Below, in pieces: positions 1-8,137 of a stretch of DNA of 64,000 bases (positions are counted from its first letter, which is position 1; each line of letters opens with the position of its first letter). The position numbers and the translations under genes were made by a program. The stretch lies in contig JBAZEK010000004.1 in the NCBI GenBank assembly GCA_041653995.1, positions 124,001-188,000 of the forward strand, in the 5' to 3' direction. This DNA is from Dehalococcoidia bacterium (lineage in GTDB: Bacteria; Chloroflexota; Dehalococcoidia; GIF9; UBA5629). Below the pieces are notes generated by a model that did not search any database, was not told where the DNA came from, and saw nothing but the letters and a program-made list of their open reading frames with translations.

Positions 1-1393
1 CTTCGTGACAGACTATGGCAAGCTTGACCTCCTCACCCCACACTTCCGAATGAGCGGCAACAGCGGCGCATTCAGCAATGTCCGGATGAGATTCCACCAC
101 CTTTTCCACCTCGAGCGCCGAGATATTTTCGTCGCCGCGCCTGATCATGTCCTTTTCACGGCCGACAAAGAAAAAGTACCCGTCCTCATCCTGGTAAGCC
201 AGGTCACCCGTGTGCCACCACAGGTTGCGGAAGGCCTCCAGTGTTTTCTCAGGCATTTTGTAATAGCCTTCGAATATGGTGTGCGGTTGCCGCGGACGCA
301 GTACTATCTCCCCAACCTTTCCCCGCGGTACTTTATGGTCCATGGAGTCGAAGAGCTGAACGTCGAAATAGCCGCGCGGCTTGCCGAAGGAGCCGGGCCT
401 GATGTCATCGTATGTAGCCGCTATAGTACAATCCCCCTCCGTCAGCCCGTATGTATTGACCAGTCTCACGTTGAACCTTTTCTCAAACGCCTCCTGGCTC
501 TCCCGGGTGATGTGCGCCGTCGAGAAGGCCCTCATAGGATTGTCCGCATCGTCCGGTTGTTCGGGCGCCATCAGCAGGATCTTGATTACGACCTCGAACA
601 TGCCGGATATGGTGCAGTTGTATTTTCTGATGTCCTGCCAGAAATCCGCCGGGCTGAAGCCGCGCGTCAGCAGAAAGCTCCCTCCGTAGAGCATGGCGCC
701 CAGCACCAGCCCGAACTGCGGCGCTTCGTGGAAAAGCGGTATGTAGCCGTAACCGATATCTCCTTTCTTGGCTCCGTTCACGGTCACATACTGGCTGGCG
801 ACGAAGAAGGCCTGGTTATGCGTGATCAGCACGCCCTTGGAAGGTCCGGTCGTGCCGGAGGTAAACATCAGCGCCATGATGTCGTTATATCGCACTTCTA
901 CATCCGGCGGCAGGTCTTTTTCCTGCATTAGCCCGGCAAACGGCACGGCCTGTATCTTTTTAAAAGGATTGCCTGCAAACTGCCCCTCGATAACGATGGT
1001 CTTAACCTTTTTGATACGGTCCTCTACAGACTTGATCTCATCGATGAAGCTGCTGCTGATGACCAGTATCTCAGCATCCGAGTAATTGATAAGGTATTCA
1101 AGTATGTTGCCTTTATGAAAAGGGTTGAAGGGTGCTTCGATAGCGCCCAGCAGGGACAGCCCGAACCAGGTGAAAATGAATTCGGGGCAGTTCTCCATCA
1201 GTATTGCGATGTGGCTGCCTTTTTTTACGCCCATTGCGGCGAAGCCGCTCGCAACCCGCCTGGATTGTTCCAGCACCTGGCCGTAGGTATACTGCTTGCC
1301 TTCAAACCAGAAAAAAGTTGCCCGGGGATACTTCCCGGCCGCTTCTTCCAGCATATTACCCAGGACGTATTTCTCACCCGTTACAAATTTCAT
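1..1393 (-). CDS. Acyl-CoA ligase (AMP-forming, CaiC-like), 3' end cut by window
   Basis: This ANL-superfamily enzyme activates a carboxylic acid to its CoA thioester through an acyl-adenylate. Translating the minus strand from ATG at 1393 gives an open frame to the window edge, 464 residues, so roughly the last 50 are missing. The P-loop-like motif TSGTTGPSKG is at about residues 178-187, followed by NTYGLTEG and the hinge region WHTGDLAYQDEDGYFFFVGR with RRGDENIS, a wording typical of crotonobetaine/carnitine-CoA ligase-like proteins. AAGGAGG lies just upstream of the ATG. It follows the TetR gene on the same strand by 39 nt and is probably co-transcribed with it and controlled by it. The acid substrate cannot be read from the sequence. 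Confidence 0.93.
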   Translation of the reverse strand, partial: MKFVTGEKYVLGNMLEEAAGKYPRATFFWFEGKQYTYGQVLEQSRRVASGFAAMGVKKGSHIAILMENCPEFIFTWFGLSLLGAIEAPFNPFHKGNILEYLINYSDAEILVISSSFIDEIKSVEDRIKKVKTIVIEGQFAGNPFKKIQAVPFAGLMQEKDLPPDVEVRYNDIMALMFTSGTTGPSKGVLITHNQAFFVASQYVTVNGAKKGDIGYGYIPLFHEAPQFGLVLGAMLYGGSFLLTRGFSPADFWQDIRKYNCTISGMFEVVIKILLMAPEQPDDADNPMRAFSTAHITRESQEAFEKRFNVRLVNTYGLTEGDCTIAATYDDIRPGSFGKPRGYFDVQLFDSMDHKVPRGKVGEIVLRPRQPHTIFEGYYKMPEKTLEAFRNLWWHTGDLAYQDEDGYFFFVGREKDMIRRGDENISALEVEKVVESHPDIAECAAVAAHSEVWGEEVKLAIVCHE

Positions 1394-1432
1394 GTCACCG
1401 GCCTCCTTGAACTAATTCGACCTTCCGCGCAC

Positions 1433-2035
1433 TCAGCGCCCCGAACGGGAAACCTGCGCCATAATCAAATCCATCTGCTCGTTTATATACTGATCCAGCG
1501 TATAGTGCTCCTTCAGCAGCCACCTGCGGAAAGCCCACATATCGCAGAGGACGACGATGTTATTGGCGGCCAGCGCAGGATCTTTGACCTTAAACTTGCC
1601 TGATTTGATACCCCTTTCAAGTATGGTCTGGAATATCTGAATTGTGCACTCTTCCTGCATCTTCAACGCCTTGAACTGGGCGGGGCTAAGGTTTTTTGCT
1701 TCCTGATACCAGAAAACCGTCAAATCCTGGTATTCTTCCACCCATTTTAAATATTCGCTCACAGCATATTTCAAGGCTCGCGAAGGCTCCATTTTCTCAA
1801 GCACCGCCCGGTATTTCTTACTGAAGAAATCAATGGCGTTCATGGTATATTCGTGGAAGAGGCCGAGTATACCGTTCTTGGAACCAACGTAGTGGTAGAG
1901 CGTCGCCACGTTCATACCGAGCTCACCGGCGATATCGCGCACCGACGTATTGATATAACCCTTCCTGATGAAAAGAGACGCTGCACCCCGCAGTATCTGC
2001 CTCCGCCGCTCCGTTGCCAGACTTTTACGACCCAA
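1433..2035 (-). CDS. TetR/AcrR family transcriptional repressor
   Basis: A 200-residue one-component regulator. The N-terminal TetR helix-turn-helix is plain (RRRQILRGAASLFIRKGY, then TSVRDIAGELGMNVATLYHY at about residues 30-49). The C-terminal ligand domain is typical of fatty-acid or acyl-CoA-responsive members, though the ligand is unknown. It lies between a CoA ligase on the same strand and a divergent phosphotriesterase-like hydrolase, with a long palindrome in the intergenic region at 2075-2106. Autoregulation and control of both flanking transcripts is the simplest inference. Confidence 0.93.
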   Translation of the reverse strand: MGRKSLATERRRQILRGAASLFIRKGYINTSVRDIAGELGMNVATLYHYVGSKNGILGLFHEYTMNAIDFFSKKYRAVLEKMEPSRALKYAVSEYLKWVEEYQDLTVFWYQEAKNLSPAQFKALKMQEECTIQIFQTILERGIKSGKFKVKDPALAANNIVVLCDMWAFRRWLLKEHYTLDQYINEQMDLIMAQVSRSGR

Positions 2036-2074
2036 TGCCTTTCAAGCCCCCTTTATTTACAATCTGACCCAGGA

Positions 2075-2106
2075 AATATATAAATCAAGCGCTTGTTTTA
2101 TATATT
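2075..2106. promoter_or_regulatory. Palindromic operator candidate for the TetR regulator
   Basis: A 32-bp inverted repeat centred between 2090 and 2091 on AAGCGCTT. Fifteen of sixteen base pairs are symmetric; only one pair (A/A-type mismatch, sixth base from the centre) breaks it. The arms are AT-rich (TATATAAA / TTTTATATA). It lies 40 nt upstream of the TetR start codon and 130 nt upstream of the divergent hydrolase. TetR dimers bind such palindromes, so this is the likely operator. Confidence 0.7.
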
Positions 2107-2237
2107 ACTCTCGGTTGATCCGTCTGTCAACCCCCTGTTTTTAATCGTGGGCGCATATTGACTTTGCCTATTCTCGATGTTATATTGCGGTACGGTCTAT
2201 TAATTTACCTGATTGAGGCAGTTGTTAGGAGGCAGGA

Positions 2238-3206
2238 ATGGTAAAGATCAATACTGTGCTCGGTACGTTACCCGCCGACCAGATGGGGCCCACTCTCATG
2301 CACGAGCACATGGTGCTGGCTTATCCGGGTTGGGAACATGATGCCGTAGCGCCTCCCGTCGACCTCAAAGAGCTGGCATCCGCCTGTGCGGAGGCCGTGG
2401 GAGAGGCGAGAAAATTCGGTATCAAAACCGTGGTGGACGCCACACCCTGCGACCTGTGGAGAAACATAGACCTGGACAGGATGGTCGCAGAGAAGACCGG
2501 CCTGAATATTATTTGCGCCACAGGTATGTACTTCGAGGCCGAGGGCACGCCGGCTTACCTTAAGTTCCGCAGTCAGGTGATGGATATCACCACCGAGCTG
2601 TACGAAACCTTCATGCAGGAGTTGACGGTGGGTATAGGCAAAACCGGTGTAAGGGCGGGTGTTATCAAGGTGGCGACCAGCCACGGTTGCATTACCCCCT
2701 ACGAGGAGAAGGTTCTGAAGGCTGCGGCTAGGGCACAAAAGGAGACGGGGGTGCCCATATTAACTCATACTCAGCAGGGAACCATGGGACCCGAGCAGGC
2801 AGCGTTGTTGATTGGCGAGGGGGTTAATCCCAAGAGAATAGTCATCGGCCACATGTGCGGCAACGCCGGCTTCGAGTACCAGATGTCGGTGATAGATAAA
2901 GGCGTCTACCTTGGATTCGATCGCTGGGGCATCGGTTTCATCTTCCCCGACAACCTGCGCAGGGCTACGATACTCGGCCTGCTGGGGCTGGGATTCGCCG
3001 ATCGCATCATGCTCTCTCAGGATTGTGTAACGCGTATCATGGGACGGCAAACCATCATGCCCGATTTCATACAGGCGCTGATTGCCGACTGGTCTTACAC
3101 TCATCTTTTCAAGAACATCATCCCGCAGCTCAAGCAGGCGGGCGTGACCGATGCGCAGATAGGACAGATGATGGTGGAGAATCCGAAACGGATCTTCGGA
3201 GGCTGA
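2238..3206 (+). CDS. Phosphotriesterase-family metal-dependent hydrolase
   Basis: A 322-residue amidohydrolase-superfamily TIM barrel of the phosphotriesterase/lactonase-like group. The expected binuclear metal ligands are visible: H22 and H24 in LMHEHM, the carboxylated lysine K144 in GVIKVATS, H177 in ILTHTQQG, H205 in IVIGHMCG and D262 in MLSQDCVT. Proteins of this family in catabolic clusters are often lactonases or carboxylesterases rather than true phosphotriesterases; the actual substrate is unknown. The start is supported by AGGAGG a few bases upstream. It is divergent from the TetR gene across a palindromic operator and lies ahead of a CoA ligase, which suggests hydrolysis of an ester or lactone whose acid is then activated. 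Confidence 0.9.
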   Translation: MVKINTVLGTLPADQMGPTLMHEHMVLAYPGWEHDAVAPPVDLKELASACAEAVGEARKFGIKTVVDATPCDLWRNIDLDRMVAEKTGLNIICATGMYFEAEGTPAYLKFRSQVMDITTELYETFMQELTVGIGKTGVRAGVIKVATSHGCITPYEEKVLKAAARAQKETGVPILTHTQQGTMGPEQAALLIGEGVNPKRIVIGHMCGNAGFEYQMSVIDKGVYLGFDRWGIGFIFPDNLRRATILGLLGLGFADRIMLSQDCVTRIMGRQTIMPDFIQALIADWSYTHLFKNIIPQLKQAGVTDAQIGQMMVENPKRIFGG

Positions 3207-3217
3207 AATATTATAAC

Positions 3218-3239
3218 GGGCGGGTTTAAAAACCCGCCC
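3218..3239. repeat. Dispersed GC-rich hairpin repeat, copy 1
   Basis: A 22-bp near-perfect palindrome, arms GGGCGGGTTT and AAACCCGCCC around AA, followed by CCTAC. The same 22 bases followed by CCTAC recur at 59304-59325, and a variant with the same outer arms is at 7546-7567. It lies just after the hydrolase stop codon and could also act as a transcript-end hairpin, although no T-run follows. Confidence 0.8.
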
Positions 3240-3302
3240 CTACTAAGGCCGTAGGAGCGTAGCATAAGCTGCGCCTGGAAAATAAAAAAACAGGAGGTAC
3301 CT

Positions 3303-4976
3303 ATGTCTGATCCGTATTCCGCCAAACCCTGGCTCAAGCACTACGATGCCCATGTCCCCGCGAATCTCTACTATCCCTGGATATCCTTTATCGACATGGC
3401 CCGCAGGAGTTTCCGCGAAGTGCCCGACCGGGCGGCCATGATCTACATCGACACGGTCATCAGCTTTAAAGAGCTGGATGTCATGTCTAACAAATTCGCG
3501 GGTTTCCTGCTTGACAGGGGCGTAAAGCAGGGCGATGTCGTCGGATTGAACATGCCCAATATCCCGGCTTACCTCATCTGTTTCGTTGGCGCTCAAAAGG
3601 TGGGCTGCATCACAACAGGCGTCAGCCCTCTGCTGACCGAACATGAACTGGAGCACCAGCTTAACGACTCGGGCGCCAAAGCGCTGGTGACTTTCGATGT
3701 TAACCTGGCACGGGTCAACGCCATATTGGCCAAGACAAAGGTGAAGACACTGGTAGTGGCCGGTGTTTTCGACTTCATGGGTCCTGTCGATTGGAATGCG
3801 CCCCCCGGCGAGGTTAAGAAACAGGATGGCATCGATGTATTTAACCATATAGACATATTCAAGAAATACCCTGACAAAGAGGTCAATACCTGGGTGGACC
3901 GTGACTCAGATTGCCTGATGCAATACACCGGTGGCACAACTGGACCTTCTAAAGGCGCGGTGCTGACCAACCGCAACGTATCGCACCAGATATCGCAATG
4001 GGTAACCTGGACCGAGGCCAAGATCGGCGAGGAGGTGGGAGTATCCGCTTTCCCGCTCTTCCACCAGGCCGGACTGCTCTATGCTTTCGTGGGTATGTCC
4101 ATCGGCATGACCCAGGTGCTTATTCCCAATCCCCGTGATGTCGCGTTCATCATCAACCAGATCAAGAAATACAGGCCTACGGTGGTGGCCAATGTCCCCA
4201 CCCTTTTCATGGAGATGATGAAGAACGAGGATTTCCAGAAGATGGATCTTTCGTTCGTCAAGTTCTACGCCAGCGGGGCGGCGCCCTTCCCAGCCGAGCT
4301 GATCAAGCAGTTCTATGAAATCGTGGGAGATAACAAGCTGATCGAGGTCTACGGCATGACGGAGACCAGCCCTTTAATAACCTGCCAGCCGTATCTGGGT
4401 AAAAAGAAGGTCGGCTCGGTGGGCATGCCGCTCCCTGACACGGAGGTCAAGCTGGTCGATCCGGCAACAGGCGAGCTGGCCAAGCTGGGAGAGCCGGGCG
4501 AGTTCTGCGCCCGCGGCCCGCAGATCATGAAAGGCTACCACAACAAACCAGAAGAGACGGCCAACTCTATACGCGACGGATACATGCATACAGGTGATGT
4601 CGCAACCATGGATGAGGACGGTTTCTTCTATATCGTCGACAGGCTCAAGGACATGGTCAGCGTCAGCGGCATGAAGGTCTTCACACGCGAACTGGACGAT
4701 ATCCTGGCCCAGCACCCGGACGTGGAGATGTGCGCATCGGTGGGCGTGCCTGACCCCGGCAGGGAATTCACCGAGATCGTGGCCTCAGCCATCGTGCTTA
4801 AAAAGGGGGTGGAGCCCAACGATACGGCAAGGCAGTCTATAACCAGCTTCATGCGCGAGAGGGTCGCTCCCTACAAGGTGCCCAAGCAGATCATCTTCAT
4901 GGATGAGCTTCCTTTGAGCGCCGTGGGCAAGATACTTAAACGCGAACTGAGAGAGATACTCAAGACTAAGAAATAG
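3303..4976 (+). CDS. Long-chain acyl-CoA synthetase-like AMP-forming ligase
   Basis: A 557-residue ANL enzyme, close to the usual FadD length. Motifs in order: YTGGTTGPSKGAVLT (about 207-221), YGMTETSP, MHTGDVATMDEDGFFYIVDR with KDMVSVSGMKVF, and the C-terminal catalytic lysine region SAVGKILKRELR. It begins with the SDPYSAKPW-type N-terminus seen in FadD-like ligases. CAGGAGG precedes the ATG by five bases. It follows the phosphotriesterase-like gene by about 100 nt with the hairpin repeat between them, so it may have its own promoter. Medium- or long-chain or aryl acids are all possible substrates. Confidence 0.93.
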   Translation: MSDPYSAKPWLKHYDAHVPANLYYPWISFIDMARRSFREVPDRAAMIYIDTVISFKELDVMSNKFAGFLLDRGVKQGDVVGLNMPNIPAYLICFVGAQKVGCITTGVSPLLTEHELEHQLNDSGAKALVTFDVNLARVNAILAKTKVKTLVVAGVFDFMGPVDWNAPPGEVKKQDGIDVFNHIDIFKKYPDKEVNTWVDRDSDCLMQYTGGTTGPSKGAVLTNRNVSHQISQWVTWTEAKIGEEVGVSAFPLFHQAGLLYAFVGMSIGMTQVLIPNPRDVAFIINQIKKYRPTVVANVPTLFMEMMKNEDFQKMDLSFVKFYASGAAPFPAELIKQFYEIVGDNKLIEVYGMTETSPLITCQPYLGKKKVGSVGMPLPDTEVKLVDPATGELAKLGEPGEFCARGPQIMKGYHNKPEETANSIRDGYMHTGDVATMDEDGFFYIVDRLKDMVSVSGMKVFTRELDDILAQHPDVEMCASVGVPDPGREFTEIVASAIVLKKGVEPNDTARQSITSFMRERVAPYKVPKQIIFMDELPLSAVGKILKRELREILKTKK

Positions 4977-4988
4977 CGCCTGGTTGCC

Positions 4989-5025
4989 TGCAGCAGGGCG
5001 AGTGCATTATACTTGCCCTGCTGCA
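4989..5025. terminator. Hairpin after the CoA ligase
   Basis: An 11-bp perfect stem (TGCAGCAGGGC / GCCCTGCTGCA) around a 15-nt loop, starting 13 nt after the ligase stop. No T-tract follows on the plus strand, so a rho-independent terminator is only a possibility. The right arm ends directly before the ATG at 5027, so it could also limit translation of the next gene. Confidence 0.45.
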
Positions 5026-5026
5026 A

Positions 5027-5938
5027 ATGTACCGCCGGATTAAAGCTTTTACGTTCCTGCCTCTGATGCCGCTGGTTGCCGTGATAGGCTTTGCCTGCTC
5101 CCAGCAGCCGCAGTTGCAGCCCGCCTCGTTCCAGGTCGTATCGCTGGGAGTCACGCCTGCACAGGTACAGGTTGACGAAGAAGCTACCGTCGTAGCCCAG
5201 GTGACCAACACTGGCGGGCTGGCGGGCAATTACACCGCCGAGCTCACCATGAACGGCGACAATGTGGCCAGTAAAACCGTTACAATCCAGCCGGAAAAAA
5301 TCGCTAAAATAACATTCGATATATCCAGGGAGAAGCCGGGAAAATACGAAATCCGGCTGGAAAGCGCCAGTGCAACCCTCACCGTCACTGCCGTGGAGGA
5401 GAGGGATGTAGAGCTCAAATACGATAGCGGTGTCTCGCAGGATGCCCTGTGGGCGGGCTACAACAACGGCTTCCTCATCAGCTTCTCCCCTCCGGCTAAA
5501 CCTTTCGTACTGAAAAAGGTCAGCATCTGCGGCGGCATCTACGGCGTGGCCTGGGAAGGCAAGACTTTTGAGCTTTCCGTCCTGGATAAATTTTATACTC
5601 CATTCTTTAGCCAGGTATATGCCATAGCTAAATTTCCCGTCAAAGGCGCCTTCCCCTACCAGGAGCCGTCCTGGGTGGATTTCGACATACCGCCGCTTCC
5701 CCTTGAAAACGATTTCCAGGTTTACCTGTTCACCGGCACAGGCATGCACAAGGGCATACATGTTGGTGTGGACGATAGCATCATCAACGAGCATTCCGAC
5801 CTGGCCAGCGGGCGCCCGCCCAATATGGTGCCGATAGCTATCGATACTTACTATAACTCGAGCTTCTGGTACAGCGACCGCAGCAAGGTCAACTGGATGA
5901 TCAGGGCCACCGGCAGCGCCCGCATGCCCGTAGAATGA
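5027..5938 (+). CDS. Exported protein with CARDB-like domain
   Basis: A 303-residue secreted protein. The N-terminus has Arg/Lys followed by a hydrophobic stretch ending in VIGFAC at residue 24, a weak lipobox (Gly rather than Leu/Val/Ile at -3), so membrane lipidation is uncertain. Residues about 35-120 resemble a CARDB/Ig-like adhesion module (VTNTGGLAGNYTAELTMNGD, then EKIAKITFDISREKPGKY). The remaining 180 residues are not recognised. No good ribosome-binding site is visible because a hairpin arm abuts the start. An alternative start is the Met at residue 14. The role is probably cell-envelope binding; no enzymatic motif is seen. Confidence 0.7.
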   Translation: MYRRIKAFTFLPLMPLVAVIGFACSQQPQLQPASFQVVSLGVTPAQVQVDEEATVVAQVTNTGGLAGNYTAELTMNGDNVASKTVTIQPEKIAKITFDISREKPGKYEIRLESASATLTVTAVEERDVELKYDSGVSQDALWAGYNNGFLISFSPPAKPFVLKKVSICGGIYGVAWEGKTFELSVLDKFYTPFFSQVYAIAKFPVKGAFPYQEPSWVDFDIPPLPLENDFQVYLFTGTGMHKGIHVGVDDSIINEHSDLASGRPPNMVPIAIDTYYNSSFWYSDRSKVNWMIRATGSARMPVE

Positions 5939-6070
5939 GCGGCGCTGCGATGATAAATATGTTCAATGCAGGAAGCGAAGCGATTCTTTGTTGACCTTCG
6001 TCGCACTTTTGTAGCACCGCAGCCATCGTGTTAGAATGCTGTAAATTTCTTGTCCGAGGAGGTTGGTAAA

Positions 6071-7534
6071 ATGAAGACCTGGGTCATCGTCATTCTATGT
6101 ATCCTGGCCGTCATCGTTATTCTGGGGGGCATTATCGCCTTCAGGACAATGACATTCAGCTCAAAACAGCTGCCGGCCGGCGACAAGGTAACCTACAATA
6201 TCGATAAAAACCAGGCCGCGCAGAGGCTGTCGGAATCTATCAAGTTCAAGACCATCTTCAACGAAGATATCTCCAAAGTGGATTATGAACCATTCGCCAA
6301 GCTGCAGGAATACCTCAAGCAGACCTATCCCCTGGTGCACTCGACCACGGAACTGAAGATAATCAACGATTACGGCCTGCTCTATATGTGGGAAGGCAGC
6401 GATCCCCAGAAGAAGCCCATCCTGCTGCTGGCACACCAGGACGTGGTGCCGGCGCTTGACGAAGGATGGACGTACCCGCCCTTCTCCGGCACTATCGCCG
6501 ACGGCTATATCTGGGGTCGCGGCACGCTGGATGACAAATGCACCCTGCTCGGCATGCTGGAAGCCATGGAATACCTGATCAAGGACGGCTTCCAACCAAC
6601 GCGCTCCATCTACCTGGCCTCGGGTTTTGACGAGGAGATAACCGGCCAACAGGGGGCGGGCAAGATCGCGCAATACTTCAAGGACAATGGCCAGGATTTC
6701 GAATTGATCACAGACGAGGGTTTCGTGGTCATCAGCGGGGCCGTTCCCGGCATTAAGGTTCCTGTCGCACTTATAGGCCTGGCGGAGAAAGGTTACCTCA
6801 ACCTGGAACTTGCGGCCGAGTCAGAAGGTGGACACGCCTCGATGCCACCCAGGCAGACAACTGCCGGTATCATCGCTGCAGCCGTCGATAAGCTTGAGAA
6901 AAATCCCTTCCCGGGCAACCTGGCGGGACCGGCATCATGGATGTTCGATTACCTGGGACCGGAAATGTCACCGCTTTATAAAACCATCTTCGCCAATATG
7001 TGGCTGCTGGGGCCGGTCATCGAAAGCCAGCTTGCAGCGTCGCCGGCCACCGATGCGACATTGAGGACCACTACCGCTCCCACTATGTTAAAGGGTAGTG
7101 ACCGCGCAAACGTCCTGCCGACGCGCTCTTCGGCCATAGTCAACTTCCGCCTCTTGCCTGGAGACACCATCGAAAGCGTTACGAATCGCGTTATCAAGGT
7201 GATCGACGATCCACGTGTTACTGTTGCGCAGTATGGCCAGAGCGCCAACGAGGCATCTCCGGTATCGAGCACTGATAGCAGGGCTTTTGAAATTTACAGT
7301 CAGACGATTCATGAGATCTTCCCCGAGGCTGTGATAGCCCCGGCGCTGGCAAACTCGGCCTCCGATGTGACACACTACATCGGCCTATCACCCAACATCC
7401 TGCGCTTTCTGCCTCAGAGACTGACCAGCGAGGACCTGGCTATGATACACGGTATTAACGAGCGAATCTCGGTCGACAACTACGGTGAGATGATCGATTT
7501 CTATATCCAGTTGATAAAGAACTATTGCCAATGA
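6071..7534 (+). CDS. Membrane-anchored M20 metallopeptidase (PM20D1/CPS1-like)
   Basis: A 487-residue dizinc amidohydrolase. ATG 6071 is chosen over the upstream TTG because GAGGAGG lies 8 nt before it. One N-terminal transmembrane helix (about residues 4-24) anchors the enzyme, with the catalytic domain presumably outside. Motifs: AHQDVVPALDEGW (H122 zinc ligand, D124 catalytic), GRGTLDDK (bridging Asp), GFDEEITG (E188 general base, E189 ligand), ITDEG, and IHGINER with the last His ligand. This wording fits the carboxypeptidase S/PM20D1 branch, whose animal members make or split N-acyl amino acids. A paralogue of the same length lies at 61787. A physiological substrate such as an N-acyl amino acid is inference only. 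Confidence 0.88.
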   Translation: MKTWVIVILCILAVIVILGGIIAFRTMTFSSKQLPAGDKVTYNIDKNQAAQRLSESIKFKTIFNEDISKVDYEPFAKLQEYLKQTYPLVHSTTELKIINDYGLLYMWEGSDPQKKPILLLAHQDVVPALDEGWTYPPFSGTIADGYIWGRGTLDDKCTLLGMLEAMEYLIKDGFQPTRSIYLASGFDEEITGQQGAGKIAQYFKDNGQDFELITDEGFVVISGAVPGIKVPVALIGLAEKGYLNLELAAESEGGHASMPPRQTTAGIIAAAVDKLEKNPFPGNLAGPASWMFDYLGPEMSPLYKTIFANMWLLGPVIESQLAASPATDATLRTTTAPTMLKGSDRANVLPTRSSAIVNFRLLPGDTIESVTNRVIKVIDDPRVTVAQYGQSANEASPVSSTDSRAFEIYSQTIHEIFPEAVIAPALANSASDVTHYIGLSPNILRFLPQRLTSEDLAMIHGINERISVDNYGEMIDFYIQLIKNYCQ

Positions 7535-7545
7535 TTTGTGTTGGA

Positions 7546-7567
7546 GGGCGGACCTGAAGGTCCGCCC
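7546..7567. repeat. Dispersed GC-rich hairpin repeat, variant copy
   Basis: Arms GGGCGGACC and GGTCCGCCC around TGAA, followed by CCTAC. The outer arms and the trailing CCTAC match the copies at 3218 and 59304, while the inner bases differ on both sides so that pairing is kept. It separates two convergent genes; the trailing CTA is the reverse complement of the stop codon of the minus-strand DUF3795 gene, so the repeat reaches into that gene's end. Confidence 0.75.
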
Positions 7568-8083
7568 CTACTTCATCTCACCGAGCTGCCTGATTATCTC
7601 GTCCTTATGATCCGCAACGTAAGCGGAACCGGGCTCATTACCGCACTTCCTGCACTGAAAATCATAAGCTGAATTGATCGTCCCGCAGGCCGGGCAGGCG
7701 TAATGCTGCAGCATCTCCGCGTACCATACCTCGGGGCCGGCTTCCCGTATACGGTCCAGGGAACTCCAGAGTTCGATCCTGTGCGGCATGGCGCACTGGA
7801 AATCCTTTAACTCCCGGCAGGGATATGATTCACAACTTCCGCAAAACTCGATCCCCTTTTCGTCCGCGCACCTGTACATATAACACATCTGGCGGCAGTA
7901 AAAGGAGCGCAATTCAGAACGGCATCCGCCGCAGCGAACCTCCTCCAGCGGGAGCTTGAATCTATCAGCCAGGAATTGCAGCCTCTGCGGATCTTCCTGA
8001 GTCCCGATGTAAAGCGTGCAGGCAGGGCAGAACAGGCCGCATACTGCTGAAGTACTCTTATCATAATTGCCGGTGTTTTTCAT
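7568..8083 (-). CDS. DUF3795-type cysteine-rich protein
   Basis: A 171-residue protein rich in cysteine pairs: CGLFCPAC near residue 15, CGGC, CRQMC, a CGSCESYPC block and a C-terminal zinc-ribbon-like unit (CPAC at about 131-134 and CRKCG). The N-terminal part matches DUF3795, a family common in anaerobes and thought to bind metal. The C-terminal ribbon is an addition. No enzymatic function is known. It is convergent with the M20 peptidase, and the stop codon overlaps the edge of the dispersed hairpin repeat. Confidence 0.8.
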   Translation of the reverse strand: MKNTGNYDKSTSAVCGLFCPACTLYIGTQEDPQRLQFLADRFKLPLEEVRCGGCRSELRSFYCRQMCYMYRCADEKGIEFCGSCESYPCRELKDFQCAMPHRIELWSSLDRIREAGPEVWYAEMLQHYACPACGTINSAYDFQCRKCGNEPGSAYVADHKDEIIRQLGEMK

Positions 8084-8137
8084 ACCAGTCTCCTGTACAG
8101 TGTATTTATCACCTGCTTATTCCCTCCGGGGCCGCTA

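Noticed and set aside
5..931. Plus-strand 308-codon open frame at the left edge
   Set aside because: It is the complement of the CoA ligase running off the window, whose minus-strand translation holds all ANL motifs.
4989..5025. Riboswitch reading of the hairpin before the CARDB-like gene
   Set aside because: Only one simple stem is visible, with no conserved core of a known riboswitch class.
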